Shown: positions 1-4,692, counted from the first letter of the stretch. The stretch is DNA of 7,307 bases from an uncultured Lachnospiraceae bacterium (GCA_948665105.1 CAPNGW010000117.1:1-7307); one strand, 5' to 3'. Notes: generated from the letters alone by a model not told the origin. Translations and numbers: made by a program.

Positions 1-251
1 ACCTCTTTCGCCTTATCAGCGCCGAATACCCGGATACCAGATTCAGACTCCGCAAATGCAATCAGCCCGTCCACGGTCACAATATCCTCTTCCAGCTCAG
101 TCACGTATTTTCTTGTCTCCTCAGCTTCCCGCTCCGTACCGATGGCCTCCAGCCAGCTTTTTGCCGCCGTCATTGCCTCCACGCTGCAGGTGGGCGATGC
201 CATAAGCTCCTTAGATTTCTCCACAACAAATTCCAGTATTTCTCTGTCCAT
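1..251 (-). CDS. Small 'Hsp90-annotated' clostridial protein, N-terminal part (3' end outside window)
   Basis: The frame is open from an ATG at 251 to the window edge, giving 83 residues beginning MDREILEFVVEKSKELM. It is acidic and helix-rich, with no signal peptide or membrane segment, so it is probably cytoplasmic. The pattern (residues VEKSKELM near the start, AKSWLEAIGTEREAEETRKYV at about 30-50, then VDGLIAFAES) resembles a family of roughly 110-aa clostridial proteins labelled 'molecular chaperone Hsp90' in databases. These are far too short to be the real ATPase, and the label is probably historical. In that family the missing C-terminus carries a cysteine-containing segment, which lies outside this window. 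The start is chosen because AGGAGA sits 7 nt upstream; an in-frame ATG at 257 would be too close to that site. The role is unknown. The family call is from memory and moderately sure; that the gene is real is very likely. Confidence 0.8.
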   Translation of the reverse strand, partial: MDREILEFVVEKSKELMASPTCSVEAMTAAKSWLEAIGTEREAEETRKYVTELEEDIVTVDGLIAFAESESGIRVFGADKAKE

Positions 252-295
252 AATCATTCTCCTCTCTGCTTTGTATACGTATTTACCATGTCTTG

Positions 296-324
296 ATTAT
301 AACACACCCTGAAAAAAATTAAAA
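296..324 (-). promoter_or_regulatory. Promoter of the small Hsp90-like gene (extended -10)
   Basis: On the minus strand, TATAAT (296-301) is preceded directly by TGT, forming an extended -10 (TGnTATAAT). The -35 region at 319-324 is poor (TTTTAA), as is common with extended -10 promoters. The predicted transcript starts near 289, about 38 nt before the ATG at 251. Confidence 0.6.
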
Positions 325-430
325 CTAAAACACAAAATGCATAAGGTTTTCTTTGGCGCGGGTTCCCTGCACTCTTAGGAGGAAGGGGGTCGAAAAGCTG
401 ATCCTCCTGTTCGCTAATTTCCAAACATAC

Positions 431-461
431 AAAAAGAGAAAGCCTGCAGGCCTCCTCTTTC
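431..461 (-). terminator. Rho-independent terminator, minus strand
   Basis: An imperfect hairpin pairs AAAGAG (433-438) with CTCTTT (455-460) and has the palindrome GCCTGCAGGC (442-451) at its tip, with two mismatches between. Read on the minus strand it runs into TTTTTG. It lies 17 nt past the stop of the dehydrogenase fragment at 477, so it is probably the original terminator of that lost gene or operon. On the plus strand the following bases are less U-rich. Confidence 0.6.
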
Positions 462-476
462 TGTACGTTTTATGCT

Positions 477-599
477 TTATTCCGCTACCGTCACAACCGC
501 CCCTCCGCGTTTGTCTAGCTTTACAGTCTGCTGGGTTATCATCTTAACTCCAGCCATCTCAAACACCAGCTCCACGCCCTGTTCCTTGGTCAATCGCAT
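477..599 (-). pseudogene. Remnant of a zinc-dependent (polyol/alcohol-type) medium-chain dehydrogenase
   Basis: The minus strand encodes 40 residues from an ATG at 599: MRLTKEQGVELVFEMAGVKM, then ITQQTVKLDKRGGAVVTVAE and a stop. The pattern GV(D/E)-VFE-AG-x(4)-TQQT-KL-x-KRGG-x-V matches the coenzyme-domain stretch of sorbitol/polyol-type medium-chain dehydrogenases, where it normally continues for about 100 more residues after KRGG. Here it stops at once. There is no ribosome site before the ATG; the bases just upstream are instead the T-run of a hairpin terminator (600-635). The preceding 50 codons in this frame do not resemble the dehydrogenase. It is therefore read as a decayed fragment rather than a working small gene. 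The family resemblance is from pattern memory and rests on about 30 residues. Confidence 0.5.
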
Positions 600-635
600 A
601 AAAAGCGTTTGGAAATGATATCCACTTTCCCAAAC
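600..635 (-). terminator. Probable terminator of the TetR gene
   Basis: On the minus strand GTTTGGGAAA (626-635) pairs with TTTCCAAAC (607-615), with one bulged G and a 10-nt loop. The stem is followed by GC and five Ts (600-604). The stem is GC-poor, so efficiency is uncertain. It lies about 120 nt after the TetR stop codon, and the transcript of that gene plausibly ends here. Confidence 0.45.
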
Positions 636-756
636 ATTTTGCCGGAATGCTTGTCAATATCAGTCTGGCCTACTTATATGATCTTGTATTTGAAAAATAC
701 CTTATCATAATACTTACAATTATTCCATTGCCTTATTTACGCCAACAACAAAACTG

Positions 757-1290
757 CTACAGCCCCTGTACTCTGAATAGATTTGCCATTTCTTCCGGGG
801 ATTCCTGCATTCCCCTCTGGAACCACACTTCAATCCACCCGTACAGCGTATAGGCGACAAATGCCTTTGCATAGGCTTCTGTGTTTGAATGCTCCGGCCT
901 GGGACCACAGATATCCATGATAATATCCTTCAAAAGATAAACAAGCTTTCTTTTTTGCAGCAGCCTGTAAAAATCGCTGTGCTTTTCAAAATGAGCGAAT
1001 ATGGAGTAAATAAGCTCATTCAATGATTTCTCTCCCCTCCGCTCATGGTCCTCTATCCAGCTTTGAAACATCTGATTGATATATTCCTTCAAAATATCCT
1101 CTCTGCTTTCAAAATTTCGGTAAAAGGAGGCTCTGCCCACCTGGGCACAATCGCACAATTCGCTAATGGAAATGTCATTTATGGGCTTCTGTTGAAGCAG
1201 CTTTAAGAGTGCGTCAGTGATATGCCGTACAACATATGCATTTCGCCCTTCGTTACTCATTGGTGATACAGTTTTGGGTTTTTGTCTCAT
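757..1290 (-). CDS. TetR/AcrR-family transcriptional regulator
   Basis: This is a 177-aa protein, a normal length for TetR regulators. The N-terminal DNA-binding domain spans about residues 18-65. Its helix-turn-helix is ISISELCDCAQVGRASFYRNF (residues 40-60), including the family's typical FYR-F signature and the following ESREDIL. The C-terminal part (about 90-170) has AHFEKHSDFYRLLQKR and AFVAYTLYGWIEVWFQRGMQ, a pattern I associate with the clostridial TetR_C_8-type ligand-binding domain. It is a cytoplasmic dimeric repressor by family knowledge; the ligand is unknown. The start at 1290 has AGGAGG about 8 nt upstream; the frame is open further upstream but that part runs into the divergent gene. 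It is transcribed divergently from a small membrane peptide and a membrane-anchored hydrolase, which it likely controls along with itself through the shared promoter region. Confidence 0.93.
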   Translation of the reverse strand: MRQKPKTVSPMSNEGRNAYVVRHITDALLKLLQQKPINDISISELCDCAQVGRASFYRNFESREDILKEYINQMFQSWIEDHERRGEKSLNELIYSIFAHFEKHSDFYRLLQKRKLVYLLKDIIMDICGPRPEHSNTEAYAKAFVAYTLYGWIEVWFQRGMQESPEEMANLFRVQGL

Positions 1291-1332
1291 TTTCCTTCCT
1301 CCTCTTGACGACAAAAGAATGCGCAGATATAA

Positions 1333-1349
1333 TTGTATTGGCATTACAA
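1333..1349. promoter_or_regulatory. Candidate TetR operator (17-bp palindrome)
   Basis: The sequence TTGTATTGGCATTACAA is an inverted repeat with 7 of 8 half-site pairs matching around a central G. It covers the plus-strand -35 (1338-1343) and lies just downstream of the expected TetR transcript start. Its size and placement suit a TetR dimer that would block both promoters. A weaker 18-bp palindrome (GTAT...ATAC, 1352-1369) overlaps the shared -10 region. Binding is inferred. Confidence 0.5.
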
Positions 1350-1367
1350 ATGTATCAGCATTATCAT
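1338..1367 (+). promoter_or_regulatory. Promoter for the membrane peptide-hydrolase pair
   Basis: TTGGCA (1338-1343, 5 of 6 consensus) is followed by an 18-nt spacer and TATCAT (1362-1367, 5 of 6 consensus). The predicted start is near 1374, leaving a leader of about 50 nt before the ATG at 1424. It overlaps the opposing TetR promoter. Confidence 0.5.
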
Positions 1368-1391
1368 ACTGTGTTTTGCCTGGAATGTCAA
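1363..1391 (-). promoter_or_regulatory. Promoter of the TetR gene
   Basis: On the minus strand a perfect TTGACA (1386-1391) is followed by a 17-nt spacer and TATGAT (1363-1368, 5 of 6 consensus). The predicted start is near 1356, about 65 nt before the ATG at 1290. The -10 occupies the same bases as the plus-strand -10, so the two polymerases should exclude each other. Confidence 0.65.
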
Positions 1392-1423
1392 GAAAATACA
1401 CAGAAAGGTTTGGTAATTTAAGA

Positions 1424-1558
1424 ATGACACTAATGCGGAAACGGATGATTATCCTCCTGGTTGTAATCCTTATAGCGGCCGTCTCCGGCCGTCTGGCAGT
1501 ACGGGCAGTTATGAATCTCCTTCTGGGAGGCACACTGTTTGGGGGTAATTTCCTATGA
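1424..1558 (+). CDS. Small single-pass membrane peptide, coupled to the hydrolase
   Basis: This is a 44-aa peptide beginning MTLMRKRMIILLVVILI. A basic start (RKR, residues 5-7) leads into a hydrophobic helix at about 8-21, then a glycine/leucine-rich tail. Its stop codon overlaps the hydrolase ATG as ATGA, the standard arrangement for translational coupling. It sits at the expected distance from the plus-strand promoter. The ATG at 1424 has only a weak and distant ribosome site (AAAGG, 15 nt away); ATG 1433 is an alternative start that would give 41 aa beginning MRKRM. The frame is open further upstream, but that part overlaps the TetR gene and promoter and is not used. I do not recognise a family. 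It could be a partner or assembly peptide of the membrane-anchored hydrolase, or simply a leader that drives its translation. Confidence 0.6.
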   Translation: MTLMRKRMIILLVVILIAAVSGRLAVRAVMNLLLGGTLFGGNFL

Positions 1559-2553
1559 GAAATCAAGAGAAAAGCAAAAAGAAAGGAAAGGTTATGTGGG
1601 GCTTTATTTATACAGCTGCTTTCGTTGTAGTGTTTATTGCTTCGGCAATCGTTAAGATGACGTACCATCCGATGTCTAAGGATTATACCGCAGATTGGAA
1701 TGATACCGTGGGAAAAATTTACACGGACCTTTCTTATGGCCACGGCGAAGCACACAAATTCGACCTCTATGTTCCTTCAGATAACAGTAAGGAAAGCTAC
1801 GGGCTGGTGGTCTATCTCCACGCCGGCGGCTTTACCAGCGGAGATAAGGCCGACGACGCCGAAATGTTAAAATGGCTTTGTTCCAAAGGATATGTAGCCG
1901 CGGGAATTAACTATACACTGCGTGATGAGAGTCACCCCGAAGCAAGTGTATATTCCCAATCCCTGGAAATCAAGGAGAGCATTCCCTCTGTGGTGGAGGA
2001 AGCAAAAAAGCTTGGATACCAGCTGGATGGAATGGCTGTATCCGGCGGCTCGGCAGGTGGCTGTCTTGCCCTTATTTATGCCTATCGCGACGCAGCTGCT
2101 TCTCCTGTTCCGGTTAAAATGGTCTTTGAGGCGGTGGGCCCGGCAAGCTTCCATCACGAGGATTGGACGCCATACGGGCTCCATAAAAGTCCTGAAGCCG
2201 CGGCGGGCTTATTCAGCGTAATGTCAGGCAATGAGATTACCCCGGAGCAGATTTCATCCAATGACTATGGTGATGCAGTCAAAGACATCTCCGCATATAT
2301 GTGGGTAAATGAAAATTCCGCCCCTACCTTATGTGCCTATGGCGTCTATGACAAGATTTGTCCCTTTGCCTCATCAGGGCATTTGATTGACGCATTGAAA
2401 AAGCACAATGTTCCCTATGATTATATCGAATTTCCTCACTCGGGACACGGCTTACAGAACGACAATAAGCTCTATGCAAAGTATCTGGACAAAATAAGTG
2501 AATACCTGGATAAGTATATGCCAATCGCAACACCTGTTTCACCAGAAACATGA
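1555..2553 (+). CDS. Membrane-anchored alpha/beta hydrolase (esterase/lipase-like)
   Basis: This is a 332-aa protein. Residues 1-13 are strongly basic and about 15-34 form one hydrophobic helix (GFIYTAAFVVVFIASAIV), so it is probably an N-terminal signal anchor with the enzyme outside the membrane. The catalytic domain shows the expected order of motifs: oxyanion-hole HAGGF (89-93, an HGGG variant), nucleophile elbow GGSAG with Ser166, acid Asp266 in YGVYDKICP, and His298 in HSGHG. This fits the HSL/BD-FAE-type esterases (alpha/beta_hydrolase_3 or esterase-lipase group) that act on small esters; the substrate cannot be told. The start at 1555 is taken from the ATGA overlap with the preceding peptide. 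ATG 1594 (MWGF) is an alternative start with an AAGGA site before it. The gene is likely repressed by the divergent TetR regulator, whose ligand may be a substrate or product of this enzyme (inference). Confidence 0.9.
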   Translation: MRNQEKSKKKGKVMWGFIYTAAFVVVFIASAIVKMTYHPMSKDYTADWNDTVGKIYTDLSYGHGEAHKFDLYVPSDNSKESYGLVVYLHAGGFTSGDKADDAEMLKWLCSKGYVAAGINYTLRDESHPEASVYSQSLEIKESIPSVVEEAKKLGYQLDGMAVSGGSAGGCLALIYAYRDAAASPVPVKMVFEAVGPASFHHEDWTPYGLHKSPEAAAGLFSVMSGNEITPEQISSNDYGDAVKDISAYMWVNENSAPTLCAYGVYDKICPFASSGHLIDALKKHNVPYDYIEFPHSGHGLQNDNKLYAKYLDKISEYLDKYMPIATPVSPET

Positions 2554-2589
2554 GAAATAAGTGTATATGCCTCCCATCACAGAAATTAT

Positions 2590-2618
2590 AATGGACGAAA
2601 TAATAATCGTCCATTTTT
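2590..2618. terminator. Bidirectional terminator between hydrolase and DUF6179 operon
   Basis: AATGGACGA (2590-2598) pairs with TCGTCCATT (2607-2615) around an 8-nt AT-rich loop. On the plus strand it ends in TTTTT (2614-2618), 37 nt after the hydrolase stop. On the minus strand it directly follows the stop of the 51-aa gene and runs into ATAATTT. It therefore serves convergent units from both sides, better on the plus strand. Confidence 0.75.
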
Positions 2619-2772
2619 ACTGCGCATTCACTAACTCCCTCTTCTTATCCATACTTTCTAAATCTTCTTGTGTTATAATTCCCTCTTCCAAAGCAATCTG
2701 TGTTAATTGCTGAATCGCAAGATTGGTATTTTCTTCTGTATCAACCAAAATAGAAAATGTAGGTTTCGTCAT
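2617..2772 (-). CDS. Small uncharacterised protein (51 aa), last gene of the DUF6323/DUF6179 operon
   Basis: This 51-aa protein starts MTKPTFSILVDTEENTNLAI and ends DKKRELVNAQ. It has a strong ribosome site, AAGGAGG (2781-2787), 8 nt before the ATG at 2772; an ATG at 2780 is followed at once by a stop. It is soluble and acidic, predicted beta-then-helical, with no cysteine pair or membrane segment. The stretch EEGIITQEDLESMDKKREL is likely amphipathic helix. It begins 13 nt after the stop of the upstream frame at 2786, so it probably belongs to the same transcript as the DUF6179-like gene. I do not recognise a family. Codon use and the ribosome site make it a convincing real gene despite its size. 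Confidence 0.75.
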   Translation of the reverse strand: MTKPTFSILVDTEENTNLAIQQLTQIALEEGIITQEDLESMDKKRELVNAQ

Positions 2773-2848
2773 ATTCACATCCTCCTTATTCAATCCTTAT
2801 TCCAAATACGTATGCCACCCGTTCAAACTCTTTTGCAGCCTGCACGGA

Positions 2849-2884
2849 TTCTGAACGGTTTAATTTCCCATCATTATCATGGTT
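2849..2884 (-). other. EF-hand-like loop in the split tail
   Basis: The 12 residues NHDNDGKLNRSE fit the EF-hand/dockerin-type calcium loop D-x-D-x-D-G-x-(I/L)-x-x-x-E, with N at position 1, D at 3 and 5, G at 6, L at 8 and E at 12. The loop is short and no second copy is visible, so calcium binding is only a suggestion. Confidence 0.4.
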
Positions 2885-2929
2885 ATCAACCAGATTATTA
2901 AAAAGCACTCCTGCAGATGTTATCTTTAA

Positions 2930-2955
2930 GGATTCGGGTGTCAAAAGGGGATTTT
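2930..2955 (+). repeat. Left terminal inverted repeat of the element
   Basis: These 26 bases match the reverse complement of 3217-3242 without a mismatch. On the minus strand the repeat carries TTGACA (2939-2944), a perfect -35 hexamer pointing out of the element toward the 51-aa gene. Confidence 0.85.
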
Positions 2956-2969
2956 CAAAAATGATATTA

Positions 2970-2992
2970 GCAAATTGCACAAACTACATTTT
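2970..2992 (+). repeat. Inner inverted repeat, left arm
   Basis: These 23 bases (starting GCAAATTGCACAAAC) are perfectly complementary to 3180-3202. Together with the outer repeats, and with equal 14-nt unpaired gaps on both sides, they let the whole element form one long cruciform or RNA stem. Confidence 0.85.
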
Positions 2993-3016
2993 GGGTTTGC
3001 GACTGTGGAGAAGCTT

Positions 3017-3155
3017 AGAGCTTCTTAATGCTCCAGATGGTTTCAGCAATTCGACGGCATGGATGCCGGTGAAAGCCCGATTTGAGCCTTGGATGGCTCA
3101 TAGAGGGCGGTTGCGTCCGTAACCGCTAAGTTGATAGGAGCATTTTAGAAGCTCT
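3017..3155. other. Structured core of the element, possible RNA
   Basis: A closing helix pairs 3017-3025 with 3147-3155 (AGAGCTTCT/AGAAGCTCT) and 3027-3034 with 3137-3144 (AATGCTCC/GGAGCATT). Inside it are hairpins at 3055-3068 (CGGC/GCCG), 3083-3100 (TGAGCC/GGCTCA) and 3107-3126 (GCGGTT/AACCGC). The second can be enclosed by GCCC/GGGC (3075-3078/3105-3108). Two loops read ATGGAT and TTGGAT. No known RNA family was recognised. Confidence 0.45.
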
Positions 3156-3179
3156 TAGATTCAGAACCTGGAGCAAAGA

Positions 3180-3202
3180 AAAATGTAGTTTGTGCAATTT
3201 GC
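3180..3202 (-). repeat. Inner inverted repeat, right arm
   Basis: This is a perfect reverse complement of 2970-2992. It is separated from the right terminal repeat by 14 nt, the same gap as on the left side. Confidence 0.85.
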
Positions 3203-3216
3203 CAACAGCAATCTGT

Positions 3217-3242
3217 AAAATCCCCTTTTGACACCCGAATCC
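3217..3242 (-). repeat. Right terminal inverted repeat of the element
   Basis: This is a perfect reverse complement of 2930-2955. On the plus strand it contains an outward TTGACA (3228-3233). It is followed directly by the TTTAA target copy at 3243-3247. Confidence 0.85.
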
Positions 3243-3276
3243 TTTAAATTAATAAATCCTACAGCTTTTGTCAGGC

Positions 3277-4110
3277 CTAAAGCATCCTGCAAAGCCCCCT
3301 GCTTTCCGCGGCATTTTTCAGGCGCATCGCAATACCGTTTATGGAGGCTTTCAGATACTCTGATAATTCGCTGCTGCCTTCATAGTATTTCTCCACAAGC
3401 ATTTCAGTGGCGCTCCCCAGCTGCTTATGGATATCATCCAAATCCGTCTGCATAAATACCTCCTGAATGCGTAGATAATCCCCTTCCTCCAGCTCAGGCT
3501 CTGCGATTGGCTTTCTTGCCAGAATATGTCCTGTCACAGACATAAAAATAACCTCACAGATATTGTCTGCCGCCTCTTTGTATTGGCTGTTATATTTTGA
3601 CAGTATGCTCCTTACGTAATTCTCCGGGAACAAACGCATGAATTTTTGCTCCAGATTGATGCACCTGATAAATTCATAAATTTTATCAATTCCCGTATAG
3701 GAAGAAATATCTATTAATACCGGATAATCAAGTGTCAAAATGGTATTCTGCGGCTCAAATCGTATATCATACCACTTAAAAAATTCCGGCAGCCCATTGA
3801 CAAAGGTATCGTACAGGCAGTGACTCCCATAATGGGTAAATTCCGGCAAAATCTCATTGTACAAGTCCAATGCCTTTTTTGCTTTTTCTTCCACACATGC
3901 CACCCCGATTTCATACGCCCTTTGCGCCAAAAGCCCCTCCGCTGCCGCCACAGAATTATGCCCCCATTGCTCTGCTTCGTTTATGCAATAGAGGACAGCC
4001 CCCATAAGCTGCTCTGCCTTTTCGTAGGTCACAGACGTGCTCTCCTTGCTGGTATACTTTTCTGCCAGCCGTCCTACAATGGGTACCAGCTCTTCCATTT
4101 CATATCTCAT
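3277..4110 (-). CDS. DUF6179-like protein of unknown function
   Basis: This is a 277-aa soluble, mostly helical protein. The early segment LAEKYTSKESTSVTYEKAEQLMGAVLYCI and the middle segment LDYPVLIDISSYTGIDKIYEFIRCINLEQKF are what I recall as DUF6179 signatures; the call has not been searched. No signal peptide, membrane segment or catalytic motif is visible. The start at 4110 is chosen because GGAGG (4119-4123) lies 8 nt upstream; the ATG at 4116, which overlaps the previous stop as TAATG, is only 2 nt from that site. The gene follows the DUF6323-like gene directly and is probably translationally coupled to it. The protein ends AAESRGLCRML, which may be its natural end. However, one extra base in the G5 run at 3295-3299 would carry it into an open tail, so a frameshift truncation is possible. 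Confidence 0.8.
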   Translation of the reverse strand: MRYEMEELVPIVGRLAEKYTSKESTSVTYEKAEQLMGAVLYCINEAEQWGHNSVAAAEGLLAQRAYEIGVACVEEKAKKALDLYNEILPEFTHYGSHCLYDTFVNGLPEFFKWYDIRFEPQNTILTLDYPVLIDISSYTGIDKIYEFIRCINLEQKFMRLFPENYVRSILSKYNSQYKEAADNICEVIFMSVTGHILARKPIAEPELEEGDYLRIQEVFMQTDLDDIHKQLGSATEMLVEKYYEGSSELSEYLKASINGIAMRLKNAAESRGLCRML

Positions 4111-4115
4111 GGTCA

Positions 4116-4649
4116 TTACCTCCAGCAAAGTTCTTTTAAGGTTTCAAGATACAATTCATAATCCCATCTTTTTACTTCATCAAATTTCTCATATTCACCG
4201 TAACCTTCGGTGCCTTTAAATCCATCATATCCCGCCCGGATTGCCTGGGAAAAAATAGCAAGACACGTGCTTTCCAAGTATTCCAAATCTCCGAAGCACG
4301 TATTCTCAAACTGCTCCTTCATAAAATGGAGGAGCTCATCATCTGTAATTTCATCCATCATCTCGTTCTTAAACAGATAAAATATCTCCTGCAGTCGGAG
4401 GATTGTACTAACATAATTATTTTGGTCAATATAGCTGGAATCACAAAATTCATAAATAATTTTCGTTACAATGCCTTCTCCAAACTCGACTCTTTTCTGC
4501 TCCATTAAGGAATTTTTCCGTTCTTCCAGAATCAGCCTGGCATCCTGTTCCGTCAAGGCAAGTCCAAACCGTTCTGTTGTCTGATTTGTTTTAATCACCT
4601 TATCCAGTTGATTTTGCTGCTGTAATAAAACCATCCAATCCTTACCCAT
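4116..4649 (-). CDS. DUF6323-like protein of unknown function
   Basis: This is a 177-aa soluble protein. The stretches FGLALTEQDARLILEERKNSL, EFGEGIVTKIIYEFCDSSYI and LQEIFYLFKNEMMDEITDDELLHFMKEQF are what I recall as the DUF6323 pattern; no search was possible. It is acidic and helix-rich, with no membrane segment, signal peptide or obvious active-site motif. The start at 4649 is supported by GGAGG (4657-4661) 7 nt upstream, and an extended -10 promoter lies before it. It is the first gene of the operon; its stop (TAA) overlaps an ATG of the next frame as TAATG, and the DUF6179-like gene follows at once. By memory these two families often sit side by side in Clostridia, which suggests a shared but unknown role. 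Confidence 0.82.
   Translation of the reverse strand: MGKDWMVLLQQQNQLDKVIKTNQTTERFGLALTEQDARLILEERKNSLMEQKRVEFGEGIVTKIIYEFCDSSYIDQNNYVSTILRLQEIFYLFKNEMMDEITDDELLHFMKEQFENTCFGDLEYLESTCLAIFSQAIRAGYDGFKGTEGYGEYEKFDEVKRWDYELYLETLKELCWR
4119..4123 (-). promoter_or_regulatory. Ribosome binding site deciding the DUF6179 start
   Basis: GGAGG lies inside the last codons of the DUF6323-like gene. It is 2 nt from the ATG at 4116 but 8 nt from the ATG at 4110, so it favours the latter. Confidence 0.6.
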
Positions 4650-4683
4650 TAATAGTCCTCCCCCTTTTCATATTTGAAAAATG

Positions 4684-4692
4684 ATTATAGCA
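4684..4692 (-). promoter_or_regulatory. Extended -10 promoter of the DUF6323/DUF6179 operon
   Basis: On the minus strand, TGC directly precedes TATAAT (4684-4689), an extended -10. No good -35 is seen at the normal distance. The predicted start is near 4677, giving a leader of about 28 nt. A 9-bp palindrome, ACCATTGGT, sits just upstream (plus 4703-4711) within a looser AGAC...GTCT repeat and could be an operator. Confidence 0.55.

Larger units (their letters stand above)
2930..3242. mobile_element. MITE-like 313-bp element with nested inverted repeats
   Basis: The element has perfect 26-bp terminal inverted repeats (2930-2955 and 3217-3242; outer end GGATTCGGGTGTC). It is flanked by TTTAA on both sides (2925-2929 and 3243-3247), the mark of a 5-bp target duplication. 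Inside, 14 nt from each terminal repeat, a second perfect inverted repeat of 23 bp follows (2970-2992 and 3180-3202). The core (2993-3179) carries no open frame of useful length on either strand but can fold into a branched RNA. It interrupts an otherwise continuous frame in the DUF6179-like operon. With no transposase it would have to be moved in trans. The 5-bp AT-rich duplication is seen in Tn3-like and some DDE insertion sequences, but the ends do not match a family I can name. Confidence 0.8.
2786..3294 (-). pseudogene. Tail of the DUF6179-like locus, out of frame and split by an insertion element
   Basis: On the minus strand a frame running ALQDALGLTKAVGFINLK (3294 to 3243) is broken by a 313-bp element and resumes as LKITSAGVLFNNLVDNHDND and on to VFGIRIE with a stop at 2786. 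Removing the element and one TTTAA copy joins the two parts in the same frame with no stop. This frame is offset by one base from the DUF6179-like gene; one extra G in its G5 run (3295-3299) would fuse them. The tail holds a calcium-loop-like stretch NHDNDGKLNRSE (2849-2884). Two readings are possible: a lost C-terminal extension of the DUF6179-like protein, or a separate small gene that has lost its start. A GTG at 2980 opens the left half, but it lies inside the inserted element and is not a native start. Confidence 0.55.

Noticed and set aside
353..547. Plus-strand 64-aa frame
   Set aside because: It has no ribosome site, runs over a minus-strand terminator and the dehydrogenase fragment, and has an uneven composition.
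1352..1369. Second palindrome GTAT...ATAC as the main TetR operator
   Set aside because: Only 6 of 9 pairs match, fewer than the neighbouring 17-bp palindrome, and the match partly reflects the two overlapping -10 boxes.
1291..1755. Upstream extension of the TetR frame (to 332 aa)
   Set aside because: The added 155 residues cross the divergent promoter and the start of the hydrolase gene and look unlike protein sequence. The ATG at 1290 has AGGAGG and gives the normal TetR length.
2786..2980. 64-aa frame starting at GTG 2980
   Set aside because: Its first 17 codons lie inside the inserted element's repeats and there is no ribosome site. Only the part below 2930 is native sequence.
2993..3179. 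Core of the element as a remnant of an IS605-type tnpB gene or an IscB/IS110-type guide RNA
   Set aside because: A short GLRL string resembles TnpB ends, but no zinc-finger motif or longer similarity follows. Those families lack 26-bp terminal inverted repeats with target duplication.
2925..3247. Inverted repeats as a CRISPR array or a retron
   Set aside because: The repeats are inverted pairs, not direct repeats with spacers, and there is no reverse transcriptase or cas gene in the window.
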